Positions 20,001 to 27,907 of a stretch of DNA of 64,000 nucleotides are shown here, one piece after another. The stretch's first letter is position 1, and each line of letters begins with the position of its first letter. A program made the position numbers and the translations under genes. Under the pieces are notes generated by a model. That model was given only the letters and a program-made list of their open reading frames with translations. It did no database searches and was not told the origin of the DNA. Source of the DNA: Paenibacillus sp. FSL H7-0737 (lineage in GTDB: Bacteria > Bacillota > Bacilli > Paenibacillales > Paenibacillaceae); the NCBI RefSeq assembly GCF_000758545.1, contig NZ_CP009279.1, positions 2,232,001-2,296,000 on the forward strand. The letters run 5' to 3'.

Positions 20001-21132
20001 AGTTGCCTCCGTTACTTTGGATATGGTTACAGAGGGACTTAAGTCTCTGGCGAATGATGCTAATGGTCAGTTGATATTCCGCTCTAAGGTTAATGCAGCT
20101 TCAGGTGAAGTTCTACTTAACTTCCCATCGAGTGCTTTTGCGGCACTTACAGGTAGTACTGCAAAGTCAGTTGTAGTTGAAGCAGGAGCTAGTACGATAA
20201 CATTGGATCGTAATGCACTCTTGGCTGTGCACACAGCAGCAAAGGGTGAGGACATTAAGCTGTCCATCGGCAGTGTGGACACGGATGGGAAAGGCAAAGC
20301 TCAGGCTGTGGTTGGCAGTCGTCCAGTAATAAACCTGGCGATTTCAGCTGGCAGTCAGCGTCTATCTAATCTAGGTGCTGGTTTTGCGACAATAACAGTG
20401 CCGTATACACTAGGAGCAAATGAAGATGCTAATGCAGTCGTAGCTTATGATTTGACGAATGCGGGGCAAGCGGTTGTACTAGCAGGCAGTAGCTATAACG
20501 CAGCAAAGGGACAACTGAATTTCCAAACTTCACAATTCTCCACGTATGCAGTAGGGTACAACAAAGTGAGCTTCTCTGATATTGGCAGCAGCTTTGCTAA
20601 AGATTCTATTACGTATTTGGCAGCTCGTGATGTAATTACCGGCATTGGCGAAGGTAAGTTCGGAGCTAAGAGTCAATTAACCAGAGCAGATGTTACCTTG
20701 CTCCTAGCACGATTGGCTGGTGTTAATCTGGGCGCAGAAGAAGCAGGAAACTTCACAGATGTTAAGGCTGACGATTATTATGCGGCAGCGGTAGCGTGGG
20801 CTAATCGCAAGGAAATTGTTACCGGAGTAAGTGATGGACAGTTCAATCCTCGGGCAAATGTAACTCGTGAGCAGGTCTCTGTCATGATCGTGCGATTAGC
20901 GAAAGCTATGAACTGGACATTGCCTGTAAGTGGCGACAAGTCAGCTTTTGCGGATCAGAAGTCGATAAGCTCTTATGCTCTTGAAGCAGCCGCAGCTGCT
21001 CAGCAGGCAGGAATTATTTCAGGCAAGCCTGTTGCAGAAATTACGGGGCTTAACTTTGCTCCAAAAGATACAGCGACTCGTGAAGAAATAGCTCAAATGT
21101 TAGCGAAGCTGTTAAAGCTGAGTCAATCTTAA
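17041..21132 (+). CDS. SLH-anchored surface protein with lamin-tail, Ig-like and choice-of-anchor I domains
   Basis: About 1363 residues. A signal peptide ends near AGPAVAAS. Domains in order: lamin-tail-like domain (about 45-190, FFSKGYIELYNPTDSDVSLV), a cadherin/He_PIG-like Ig domain (about 265-340, GLPDGLSLDAASGNISGTP), a long choice-of-anchor I/beta-propeller region (about 350-865, ANEGDATEWD and GPEGIEFI), a BIG2 domain (about 870-950, VTWSSSNPSVASVDNNGKVT), a beta-rich linker, and three SLH repeats (about 1175-1363) that bind pyruvylated secondary wall polymer. It is probably a surface protein of nucleotidase/phosphatase-associated type; enzymatic activity is unproven. TTG 17041 is preferred since GTG 17029 overlaps GGAGTGA. 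Confidence 0.87.
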   Translation: MKPTGKAIVSLMLTAEMLLGSAWMAGPAVAASVQSGTPYTADGQYNVKIPHIIVNQVYGGGNTADASGGFFSKGYIELYNPTDSDVSLVGWSVQYSDPKLAGQWSKLDLNGTIKAHSSYLITDDANNKDHKNDISAKGDQSWPGMYFNNKGMKVVLLSSTDLLQVVNPFQTMSSSYVDMIGVAANDDNAKIDGYETDYPTGKAEGTSKQKSVRRVGFVDSDNNKADFKQISFDALDASALALAKPHNSADGQWGINVGDLGIATQNLSEAKLGSPYSVTLSVYGGVQPYSFEATGLPDGLSLDAASGNISGTPTKVGAATVSIAVYDSSTPRKKTEAIVPLNVAEAAAPLTPDLLSVTKIGGYAVGVTNKDGGVAEIVKFNRDNGKFYLVNGSSHPATVDIVNLKDPSNPQKEYSINVEQLSEVDGFTYGDLTSVDINTATKRIAVAIQEEDAMKNGKVLVLDYDGKLLASYEAGVQPDMVKYTDDGRYILTADEAEPRTTVGDPEGSVTIIDTLKDTSIQVKFDNPDVIDDLVHIRGVADPVSKQITGKGEKKDAIRDLEPEFVVLSDDQTIAYVALQENNAIAAIDIASKQVLWVKGLGFKDLSLPNNALDLVKDNKVNLENVPFFGTYMPDGIDQYTVGGKSYLFTANEGDATEWDSKVNVSSVKKMKGSLDPESDAAKFLNKNKDKYDSVEVMSDMGNDGIYLYGGRSFSVWEADSMEQVYDSGSDFEKITGERLPEYFNASNSNTTMDNRSTKKGPEPEYVKVGKVGQKALAFIGLERIGGLMTYDVTNPEEPNFVNYINTRQFTPANTIETDTGPEGIEFISATSSPTGLPLVLVANEVGGTVAIYQLNVSKVTLNRTSLSLKVGEASATLEASVVPAEGGSNVVTWSSSNPSVASVDNNGKVTPLAKGTAVISTYSADGYGVAESTVTVSAADPVISNPGPGTTVTTKDPVKQATTPAVTTEGNKIVVEVKASADAEGKLVASVTLDMVTEGLKSLANDANGQLIFRSKVNAASGEVLLNFPSSAFAALTGSTAKSVVVEAGASTITLDRNALLAVHTAAKGEDIKLSIGSVDTDGKGKAQAVVGSRPVINLAISAGSQRLSNLGAGFATITVPYTLGANEDANAVVAYDLTNAGQAVVLAGSSYNAAKGQLNFQTSQFSTYAVGYNKVSFSDIGSSFAKDSITYLAARDVITGIGEGKFGAKSQLTRADVTLLLARLAGVNLGAEEAGNFTDVKADDYYAAAVAWANRKEIVTGVSDGQFNPRANVTREQVSVMIVRLAKAMNWTLPVSGDKSAFADQKSISSYALEAAAAAQQAGIISGKPVAEITGLNFAPKDTATREEIAQMLAKLLKLSQS

Positions 21133-21161
21133 GCGATCATCATATTTTTTGATGACAATAG

Positions 21162-21204
21162 AAACGCTCTCCAATGCCTTGATGGGCAAAGGAGAGCGTT
21201 TTGT
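21162..21204. terminator. Terminator between the SLH protein and MerR/GyrI genes
   Basis: AAACGCTCTCC (21162-21172) and GGAGAGCGTTT (21191-21201), then TGTTTT. Convergent genes share it. Confidence 0.8.
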
Positions 21205-21205
21205 T

Positions 21206-22135
21206 TTAAGCTCTCTTTTTTACAGGTTCGAGCAGATTTAATACATACTCATTTCCGCTGCCTTTGGGACTATCGTTACGGATATGCTCTTCAAGACATA
21301 ATCTTGAATCGTGGTCAGCTTGATAATCAAGGTTATTATCCAAAAAACTCATCAGTGCTTGCCATGAGCCGTAGATATCATCACTGCTTTCCGTCATCGC
21401 ATAGAGACCGCCGTCGAACCGCATCTCTTTAAGGTGGCTTGGTATTTCTACATTTTCAGGAATGGAGGCACAGAATCCATAGCCATAAGGGTTATTCTCA
21501 CCACTAGGATGCGGATTTGTATTCCCGCCAAATAAACGTGCCGTCCCCAAGAGGTGGCTAGCTTCCAACCATTCCAAGACAGGTAGCATAGCTTCATCCT
21601 CTGGGGATGTACTGACTGCAATGTTATAAGCGAATCTCATAGTTGGAAGTGTAATGAATCTTACATGGATAGGTGGAGAGTGTTTAATTGTTGTCATAGA
21701 TAAAACCTCCTCATTCTCATTCAAATCATCCAATGTATTGCATGATTCTTCATTTAGCTCTAATAACAAATGGTTAGTTATGGACTCCTCCGTACGTGCG
21801 GATATTAATTGTAATAAGAAGCGGATTTCGCGATCTTTTTGTGTTAGCTTGGATTTCTCATTATGAATTGAAGCGGATTGCTGAAGAAGTGTTTCATACA
21901 AGGACTGTACGGACATGTTCTTTAGAACGATTCCGATATCTTTAATACTAATATCCAGCTTTCTTACTAATGCGGTGATACGAATAGCGAGAATTGCGTG
22001 CTCATCATAAATCCGCCAGCCCGAGCTAGCCTCACGGTGACTTTCAAATAATCCTTGTGCTTCCCAGTGACGCAACGTCCGACTCGTCAGTCCGATTTGC
22101 GTAGAAAGCTTATCAATGGTCACAAATTCACTCAT
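21206..22135 (-). CDS. MerR family regulator with GyrI-like effector domain
   Basis: 309 residues. N-terminal MerR HTH (FVTIDKLSTQIGLTSRTLRH, then WEAQGLFESHR), a coiled-coil linker, and a C-terminal GyrI/BmrR-like ligand-binding domain (about 155-305, HVRFITLPTMRFAYNIAV and FDGGLYAMTE). Such regulators sense drugs or lipophilic compounds. ATG 22135 is chosen: the in-frame TTG 22141 directly abuts GGGAG. The cognate target is unclear, since neither flanking gene is an exporter. Confidence 0.83.
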   Translation of the reverse strand: MSEFVTIDKLSTQIGLTSRTLRHWEAQGLFESHREASSGWRIYDEHAILAIRITALVRKLDISIKDIGIVLKNMSVQSLYETLLQQSASIHNEKSKLTQKDREIRFLLQLISARTEESITNHLLLELNEESCNTLDDLNENEEVLSMTTIKHSPPIHVRFITLPTMRFAYNIAVSTSPEDEAMLPVLEWLEASHLLGTARLFGGNTNPHPSGENNPYGYGFCASIPENVEIPSHLKEMRFDGGLYAMTESSDDIYGSWQALMSFLDNNLDYQADHDSRLCLEEHIRNDSPKGSGNEYVLNLLEPVKKRA

Positions 22136-22353
22136 AGACAACTCCCGTTCTATAGATTGATAAGGCGCCCTATGGGAAGTATTTTAGCACTTAACGTTAC
22201 GTCAATTGCAAGGATAGTTGTGAACGTGTACTCGACAAAATTTACATTTCTCATACAAAACTGTGTCCGGTATTTAATGTACAGCTTCTACAATTTAGAT
22301 ATTAGTAAAAAGTACCTATTGCCATATGAGGCTTTATACGGAGGATGATATTG

Positions 22354-24162
22354 TTGAAGGCTAGGTCTATGCATCTATCAATGAAGTGGAAGTTGATCTT
22401 GAGTTTTTCTGCCGTGGTACTATTCTTTCTAGGGGTAGCGCTATACCAAAACTATAAAATCAATCAAGTAGAAATCTCTATGGAAACACAAAAAATGGAG
22501 ATGGAAAAAAGAATTACAGTATCCACCATTACTCAACTGCTTCAAGAAATGAACAGTGTGGAGACCTCTCTAGCGGGTTCTAGCGATTTAGAGTTTACCC
22601 AACCTTTTAAGGACAAGCAGACAAAGCTAATGGAAGAATTGGGTAAAGTGAAGTTTGAAGCAGATTCGCCAGCGTCTAAGGAGTTAGAACAGTTACATAA
22701 TCAAGTTGGAGGATATACAGGCTATTTTGACGGATTAGTGAATACCCTAAAGGACGAGCAGCTTGATCCCATGGCCGTTCTGGAACGAATAGATGAACTA
22801 CATACGAAGGCGCTAGCTATGAATAAAGCTATGCTGGAGACCAATGAGAAACTATATACAGCAGCAGCAGAGAACGCAGAGAAGGCTCAAGACTATTCTT
22901 TTGATTTGTTAAATCTGACTAGTTCTATGGGGGCTTATGCAGCAATACTAGTATTCATTTTCACACTTATTATTGCTGTTATGCTTATTCGTTCCTTCCT
23001 GAACCCTATAAATAAGCTGCAAGTTGCTCTACGTAAAATTGCTGAGGGAGATTTGCGGCAGCAGATTAATTCGCCATATAACGATGAGCTAGGAAGTCTG
23101 AGTCATCATTTCGACCATATGGTGTTGCGGGTTCGAGAGATGCTTCAGCAGACCCAATCGGTAGCTTCTTCGCTCGCTACTTATTCGCACTCTTTTCAAC
23201 AATCTTCATCGATTACCGCTCATACGAACCAAGAGATCGTAAGCACAATACAGGAAATCTCTGTAGGCGCTGAGCAGCAAGCCGGACAATCGGAGCAGAG
23301 CGCAAGCTTGATTCAGGAATTGGAAAGGGAAGTTCATGAAATTACGGAATATACCGAGGTTATGCTCTCGACAAGTCAAACGGCTAATCACAATACTCGA
23401 AAAGGTTCCGAGTCCGTCATCGCTTTGCGCGAGGTATCAGAGCACTCACGTGAGTCTGTGAATAAAGTATATCTTGCTTTAACCAAATTGAGCGACCAAT
23501 CGAAGGATATCTCCAGAATTACCAAATCGATTACAAACATTTCAAACCAGACCAACATTCTCTCACTAAATGCAGCGATTGAAGCAGCGCGGGCGGGAGT
23601 TTATGGGAAGGGCTTTGCTGTCATAGCAGATGAAGTGAGACAATTATCTGATCAGACCAAAGAGTCCTCCGTACATATCAGTCAGATTATTAACGAGCTG
23701 CAAGCAGGGATGGATGAATTTCAGCAATATATGCTGGAGACCAAAGGAAATCTTGAAGAGCAAGATCAAAAAGTGGCAGAAACGTTGTCATCTTTTGAAG
23801 CGATAGATCAGTCGATCGTTGAGATTAGTAAGCAGATTGGGCAAATCCATGACAAGGTAGATATGACACAGACTATGAATCGTAGACTCGCAGAGTCTGT
23901 TCACAACGTGGCTGCCATTGCTGAGGAAACTGCGGCAGGGGTTCAGGAAGTGAATGCCTCTAGCGTACAACAGGACAACGCGATCCACGACATTGCCCGT
24001 CAAGCCGTTGAGATTAATGAGATTTCGCAAAAATTATTCAAGGAAATCAACGTCTTCAAGATTAATTCGGACATAGCAGACGAGATTATCGCTGGAGATG
24101 ACAGTGACACATCTGGCGATGAAACACCTGAAGAACGCTCTTATTTGACAATCTCCGCATAG
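22354..24162 (+). CDS. Methyl-accepting chemotaxis protein
   Basis: About 602 residues. TM1 (about 9-27), an extracytoplasmic four-helix-type sensor (about 30-185), TM2 (about 190-210), HAMP (about 211-265) and a cytoplasmic signalling coiled coil whose hairpin tip reads [20 protein letters not shown] then [20 protein letters not shown]. It relays ligand signals to CheA/CheW. ATG 22345 overlaps the GGAGG (22340-22344); TTG 22351 or 22354 has correct spacing. The ligand cannot be inferred. Confidence 0.9.
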   Translation: MKARSMHLSMKWKLILSFSAVVLFFLGVALYQNYKINQVEISMETQKMEMEKRITVSTITQLLQEMNSVETSLAGSSDLEFTQPFKDKQTKLMEELGKVKFEADSPASKELEQLHNQVGGYTGYFDGLVNTLKDEQLDPMAVLERIDELHTKALAMNKAMLETNEKLYTAAAENAEKAQDYSFDLLNLTSSMGAYAAILVFIFTLIIAVMLIRSFLNPINKLQVALRKIAEGDLRQQINSPYNDELGSLSHHFDHMVLRVREMLQQTQSVASSLATYSHSFQQSSSITAHTNQEIVSTIQEISVGAEQQAGQSEQSASLIQELEREVHEITEYTEVMLSTSQTANHNTRKGSESVIALREVSEHSRESVNKVYLALTKLSDQSKDISRITKSITNISNQTNILSLNAAIEAARAGVYGKGFAVIADEVRQLSDQTKESSVHISQIINELQAGMDEFQQYMLETKGNLEEQDQKVAETLSSFEAIDQSIVEISKQIGQIHDKVDMTQTMNRRLAESVHNVAAIAEETAAGVQEVNASSVQQDNAIHDIARQAVEINEISQKLFKEINVFKINSDIADEIIAGDDSDTSGDETPEERSYLTISA

Positions 24163-24270
24163 GGGAAGGTTTGATTGACAGGTCGTACATAGGGAGCGAC
24201 TTGATTCACTAATTCAGTAACGTAAAAGTTAGCGTAGAGGGGGAGCCTTTCTAACTACCTTTTTTGCGCG

Positions 24271-24456
24271 TTAAGTGTATTTAATACAGCTATTTAAGGA
24301 TGTGATTTCCTCTATGAGAGTTTAGTTGTACTTAGTGCAGTTATTTCTCCGAGAAATGACTGTCAGTGGTGTTTAGCTAGTTTTTAATTGCACTGAATAC
24401 AACTAAAGTCGAGAATAAGCTTGGCTAGCTTGATTTAGTTGTATAGAGTGCAGTTA
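24271..24456. repeat. Dispersed repeat array A (type I, four units)
   Basis: Units at 24271-24297 (degenerate), 24321-24346 (+), 24386-24407 (-) and 24433-24456 (+) follow TAGTTGTAYNNAGTGCARTT. They are separated by unrelated sequence and vary in orientation. The stretch 24163-24486 contains no other feature that I can see. Relatives occur at 62105-62244. Confidence 0.75.
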
Positions 24457-24487
24457 TCTGAAATGTTCGCAGAGGTTTTGTAAAATG

Positions 24488-24534
24488 AAAAAGCTACCAC
24501 CTTCGTAGAAGATATCTACTTAGGGGTAGCTTTT
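24488..24534. terminator. Bidirectional terminator between chemoreceptor and epimerase genes
   Basis: AAAAAGCTACC (24488-24498) and GGTAGCTTTT (24525-24534) with a 26-nt loop. Confidence 0.75.
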
Positions 24535-24578
24535 GTCACATAGATGAATGAGTGAAGAGGGCTTGTGTGTGGGAGAAG

Positions 24579-25469
24579 TTATTCCTCGTAGGTTTTGTTC
24601 AGAGAGCTAACTAGCTCTGGGAGCCAGTTCTTTAGATTGAGAAACTTGTATCCCGCCGACCGGGCTTTTGTCGTATCCATAAACCAGGATTGTTCAATTC
24701 CGAAGGGTGACATATGCTCGTCTGCGGTTTGCTTCTGGATGATGGCGTGTTTCTCTGTTTCTTCTTCAATCATTGTGAGAATATCCTTAATTCTAACCGT
24801 ACCGTCTGAGCAAGCGTTGAACGGTCCTGTCATAGTAGAGCTACAGCCTAGCCAATATAGGAAATCAGCAGCTTCATCCGAACGGATAAAGGAGATATGT
24901 GCTTCGGGATTCGGTATACCAATCGGCAACTCATTACGGACATGCTCAATATGAAAATGAAGTCTTCGCGTATAATCATCTATGCCCAGCACAATTGGAA
25001 AGCGAACCGCAGCGACTGGAAAGGTAGCCTGCTGCATGAAGACGGCTTCCGCCAGTCTTTTTCCCTCTTGATAGGTGAAATCATTTCGCCCTCCGTGGCG
25101 GATAGGGTAAGTTTCAGGATCGAAAATGTCCTCGGTCAGCGCTTCTTCGCTGAAATCATAGACGGATAAACTTGAGGTGAGGATATACCGTTTCGTTTTA
25201 CCATCAAAAATCCGGCGTGCCTGATCCGCTTCGTCCGGTGAATAACAAATATTATCGAACACAACATCCCATAGTGTATCTCCTACCGCCTGAGCGAGCT
25301 CGTTTGCTTGGAAACGGTCCGCATGGATCCGGTGAACGTGATCTCCAAAGGAATCGCTAGTCTCCCCGCGTGTAAGTATTGTTACGTCGTTTACGGAATC
25401 TTGTAGCAATCGTTCAACTAACCTTTTTCCAAAAAAGCGCGTGCCGCCTAACATAAGAATTTTCCTCAT
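24579..25469 (-). CDS. NAD-dependent epimerase/dehydratase family protein
   Basis: 296 residues, an extended SDR/atypical SDR with nucleotide-binding MLGGTRFFGKRLV (about 6-18), a YxxxK-like YQEGKRLAEAV and SSLSVYD. The GGTRFFG form is typical of the RNA-binding/isoflavone-reductase-like branch often annotated simply as NAD-dependent epimerase. The substrate is unknown. GGAGTGA precedes ATG 25469 on the minus strand. It is monocistronic and flanked on both sides by arrays of the dispersed repeat. Confidence 0.82.
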   Translation of the reverse strand: MRKILMLGGTRFFGKRLVERLLQDSVNDVTILTRGETSDSFGDHVHRIHADRFQANELAQAVGDTLWDVVFDNICYSPDEADQARRIFDGKTKRYILTSSLSVYDFSEEALTEDIFDPETYPIRHGGRNDFTYQEGKRLAEAVFMQQATFPVAAVRFPIVLGIDDYTRRLHFHIEHVRNELPIGIPNPEAHISFIRSDEAADFLYWLGCSSTMTGPFNACSDGTVRIKDILTMIEEETEKHAIIQKQTADEHMSPFGIEQSWFMDTTKARSAGYKFLNLKNWLPELVSSLNKTYEE

Positions 25470-25610
25470 AAAATATCACTCCTAACTAACATTAAAGTTT
25501 ATTTATAAGTCTAATTAAAGGTTTCCGTAGAAAGCAGGGGAATTGTACCTTAAAGAGTGATGAGTGGTGATGAATGAAGCATAAAGATATGTGAGGAGAT
25601 TTCATTAGTG

Positions 25611-25793
25611 TGATTGTACTTTGTGCAATAGAATTTAAACTATATAGGACATAATTTGATTCTATTGCACTTTATACAATCAAAAGATGAGAAATCGACT
25701 TAAAAGTCACTTTTATTAAGAATCTATTGCAGATAGTGCAGTAGATTCGTTTTTTAGCGTTGATTTCATGGATTCTGTTGCACATTTTGCAAC
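25611..25793. repeat. Dispersed repeat array B (type II, four units)
   Basis: Units at 25611-25636 (+), 25658-25684 (-), 25720-25748 (itself palindromic, GAATCTA..TAGATTC) and 25771-25793 (-) match GATTGYANNAWGTGCAATAG. Units 1 and 2 can pair over about 25 bp to form one long hairpin. Type II relatives lie at 62635-62820. Confidence 0.78.
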
Positions 25794-25830
25794 GTCACTA
25801 GCTCAAAGCTAAAACATCACCCAACTATAC

Positions 25831-25884
25831 AACTCATCAAACTGACCTAACTCACAAAACATACCTATCTCATCAAACTCACAC
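25831..25884. repeat. Three 18-bp tandem repeats beside array B
   Basis: AACTCATCAAACTGACCT, AACTCACAAAACATACCT and ATCTCATCAAACTCACAC follow one another exactly, in a CA/CT-rich tract. No coding potential is seen. The rest of 25470-25978 outside the two repeat blocks shows nothing recognisable. Confidence 0.6.
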
Positions 25885-25978
25885 TTTTCAAAACTAATAT
25901 TTGTTCGGTTATAACGTAACGTAATGTGCTTCATTTAGCTAAGCTTACTCCAGTATTACGAAATAGCGTCACGAAAGA

Positions 25979-26869
25979 CTAAGCCACCATCCGCATTCCT
26001 GGCTCGGAATAGTTCCAGCCCATAGAGCTGAATCCGCCAGATTGGAAAGGTTGAACGATTTGGAAGCTCTGGAAGTTTTGGCTGGACACGGCCATTACAG
26101 TGTCTTGACTTTCATCTGCAAGGACAAGCTCAATCAACTCCGCGATTTGTCCTTGTTCATAGGCGGATGCAAGACGATTCAAGGCAATCTGTAATTCCGT
26201 ATCCTGCAGTATGGAAGGACCGTCAGATTGAAGAAGCTCTTGTCTGACTGCAGGAAGGGCTTGCCGAGCTCGATGCAGAGCGGCTTTAACCGCTCCTTCC
26301 GTGGTTTCGAGGATTTCGGCAGCTTCGATACCGGAGTGCTCGAATACATCGCGGAGCAGGAAGACCGCTTGCTGAAGCGGGGACAGATGCTTTTGTAAGG
26401 CTTGAAAAGCAGCCTCAATCTCAAATAAGCCGTTACCTGCGGCTTCCTCTGTCCGCGAATGATCCATTTCCAGCACCCGTGATAACGTCGCTTTTCGCCG
26501 CATAATATCTATCCAGGTATTTCTGGCAATCCGCAGGAGCAGTGCTTCGGGATTGGGGTGATTCGTTAGCGTTGTACGATTTGTACTACTAGTAAGATCT
26601 GAATTTTTCAGTTGACCTGTATTGTTCATTTTGCTTGTATCGTTCAGTTGACCAGTATCGTTCATTTGGTTGTGTTCATTCATTTCCTTCGAATGTTTGG
26701 AAGTCCTCATATAGCCCAGTGCTTTGACCCACGTATCCTGAGCCAAATCTTCGGCTTCCCACGGGGATTGTGTCAGTGCAAGGCAATACCGCTTCAGGGC
26801 CATTTGCAAAGACGTGGTATGATTCTCATCCGGTTCATGGACGGCGCTAAGCTTCTCAAGGCTGATCAC
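25979..26869 (-). CDS. ECF-type RNA polymerase sigma factor with a repeat-encoded insertion
   Basis: About 296 residues. Region 2 begins with ALKRYCLALTQSPWEAEDLA QDTWVKAL-type sequence and continues after an insertion with NPEALLLRIARNTWIDIMRR. Region 4 is SPLQQAVFLLRDVFEHSGIE followed by TTEGAVKAALHRAR. A C-terminal extension (about 225-296) resembles SnoaL-like tails of ECF41-type sigma factors but is short. Between the two halves of region 2 lie about 40 Asn/Thr-rich residues coded by 18-bp repeats. GTG 26869 has AAAAGGGG upstream; TTG 26935 has no ribosome site. No anti-sigma gene is adjacent. Confidence 0.8.
   Translation of the reverse strand: MISLEKLSAVHEPDENHTTSLQMALKRYCLALTQSPWEAEDLAQDTWVKALGYMRTSKHSKEMNEHNQMNDTGQLNDTSKMNNTGQLKNSDLTSSTNRTTLTNHPNPEALLLRIARNTWIDIMRRKATLSRVLEMDHSRTEEAAGNGLFEIEAAFQALQKHLSPLQQAVFLLRDVFEHSGIEAAEILETTEGAVKAALHRARQALPAVRQELLQSDGPSILQDTELQIALNRLASAYEQGQIAELIELVLADESQDTVMAVSSQNFQSFQIVQPFQSGGFSSMGWNYSEPGMRMVA
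26593..26682 (-). repeat. In-frame 18-bp tandem repeat inside the sigma factor gene
   Basis: Five adjacent 18-nt units; on the plus strand, for example, GTTGACCTGTATTGTTCA (26611-26628) and GTTGACCAGTATCGTTCA (26647-26664). They encode six-residue repeats QMNDTG, QLNDTS, KMNNTG, QLKNSD. Unit changes would preserve the frame. Confidence 0.75.
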
Positions 26870-26997
26870 TCTGCATAACCCCTTTTCCGGTAAAGTGCTT
26901 TCGGTTACTTCTAATAATAAACGAATGAGCTCCAAATTAAGATACGCAATAATAAAAATAATATTTTGCCCGCTTAACGTATCCTATCCATAGACTA

Positions 26998-27036
26998 ATC
27001 CGTTTACAGGGTAGATTTCAAATAAAATAAACGGAT
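26998..27036. promoter_or_regulatory. Inverted repeat in front of clpP
   Basis: ATCCGTTTA (26998-27006) and TAAACGGAT (27028-27036) form a perfect 9-bp inverted repeat with a 21-nt loop. The right arm ends at the GGAGG of clpP. Either an operator in the divergent sigma/clpP region or an mRNA stem. Confidence 0.5.
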
Positions 27037-27051
27037 GGAGGTCGCATACGC

Positions 27052-27633
27052 ATGGCGTACATTCCTTATGTCATTGAACAAACGAATCAAGGGGAAAGAT
27101 CCTACGATATTTATTCGCGGCTCTTAAAGGACCGAATTGTGTTTGTAGGGGCGGAGATTGAGGATCAATTAGCGAATAGTGTTGTTGCCCAATTGCTGTT
27201 CTTATCAGCTGAGGATCCAGATAAAGATATACACATGTATATCAATAGTCCAGGGGGCTCCGTAACAGCGGGATTAAGTATTTATGACACAATGCAGCTC
27301 ATTAAACCGCAAGTAAATACGATCTGCACAGGTATGGCGGCTTCCTTTGGTTCACTTCTATTGTTAGCTGGGGCTAAAGGTAAACGTTATGCGCTGCCGA
27401 ATAGTGAGATTATGATTCACCAGCCACATGGTGGTGCGCAGGGGCAGGCCAGTGATATTGCGATTAGAGCCAAACGTATTTTGAAGCTACGGGAAGTGCT
27501 TGTCCAGATTACAGCGGACCGAACCGGACAGACGGTGGAGAAGGTACAACAAGACATGGATCGGGATTATTTCATGTCAGCCGAGGAAGCAGTGGAGTAC
27601 GGGATTATCGACAAAGTTATCACAAATCTGTAA
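27052..27633 (+). CDS. clpP: ATP-dependent Clp protease proteolytic subunit (paralogue)
   Basis: 193 residues, the full ClpP length. Catalytic triad Ser98 (GMAASFGS), His123 (MIHQPHGG) and Asp172 (DRDYFMS); the handle and head regions are complete. It forms the tetradecameric peptidase chamber fed by Clp ATPases. The Ser motif is GMAASFGS instead of the usual GMAASMG, and the gene sits outside the normal housekeeping context, so this may be a second ClpP. GGAGG precedes ATG 27052. A 69-residue protein follows 18 nt later. Confidence 0.92.
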   Translation: MAYIPYVIEQTNQGERSYDIYSRLLKDRIVFVGAEIEDQLANSVVAQLLFLSAEDPDKDIHMYINSPGGSVTAGLSIYDTMQLIKPQVNTICTGMAASFGSLLLLAGAKGKRYALPNSEIMIHQPHGGAQGQASDIAIRAKRILKLREVLVQITADRTGQTVEKVQQDMDRDYFMSAEEAVEYGIIDKVITNL

Positions 27634-27651
27634 GTCGAAGGAGTGAAGTGA

Positions 27652-27861
27652 ATGATGCTGGAAGCTTTGCAGGGCAAAGAGGTAACCATTTATTTTGTAG
27701 ATGGCTCTAACGCTAGAAAAGGCATTTTGGAAACGGTAACTGAGAAGTTTATTAAATATCGGACAGAATTTGAGGAGCTTTATATTCCCATGACTTCCGT
27801 CTGTTCCATCACACTAGATACTAAAGGACGGGAACGCGCCCGTGTAGGATTTACACAATAA
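27652..27861 (+). CDS. Small protein downstream of clpP, unknown function
   Basis: 69 residues, not recognised. The pattern of short strands (KEVTIYFVDGSNARKGILET, then KYRTEFEELYIPMTSVCSI) suggests a small all-beta barrel of SH3/Sm type. GAAGGAGTGA lies 6-9 nt before ATG 27652 and the 18-nt gap to clpP argues for one transcript, so a link to the protease is possible but unproven. Confidence 0.7.
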   Translation: MMLEALQGKEVTIYFVDGSNARKGILETVTEKFIKYRTEFEELYIPMTSVCSITLDTKGRERARVGFTQ

Positions 27862-27877
27862 CCATTATCAGATTTAA

Positions 27878-27907
27878 AAATAGGGTTAGGGAAGCTTTCC
27901 CTAACCC
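27878..27907 (-). terminator. Terminator of the LacI gene, overlapping its stop codon
   Basis: On the minus strand GGGTTAGGGAAAGCTTCCCTAACCC is an almost fully self-complementary hairpin, followed by TATTTTTAAAT. The first stem arm contains the TAG stop codon of the regulator. Confidence 0.75.
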
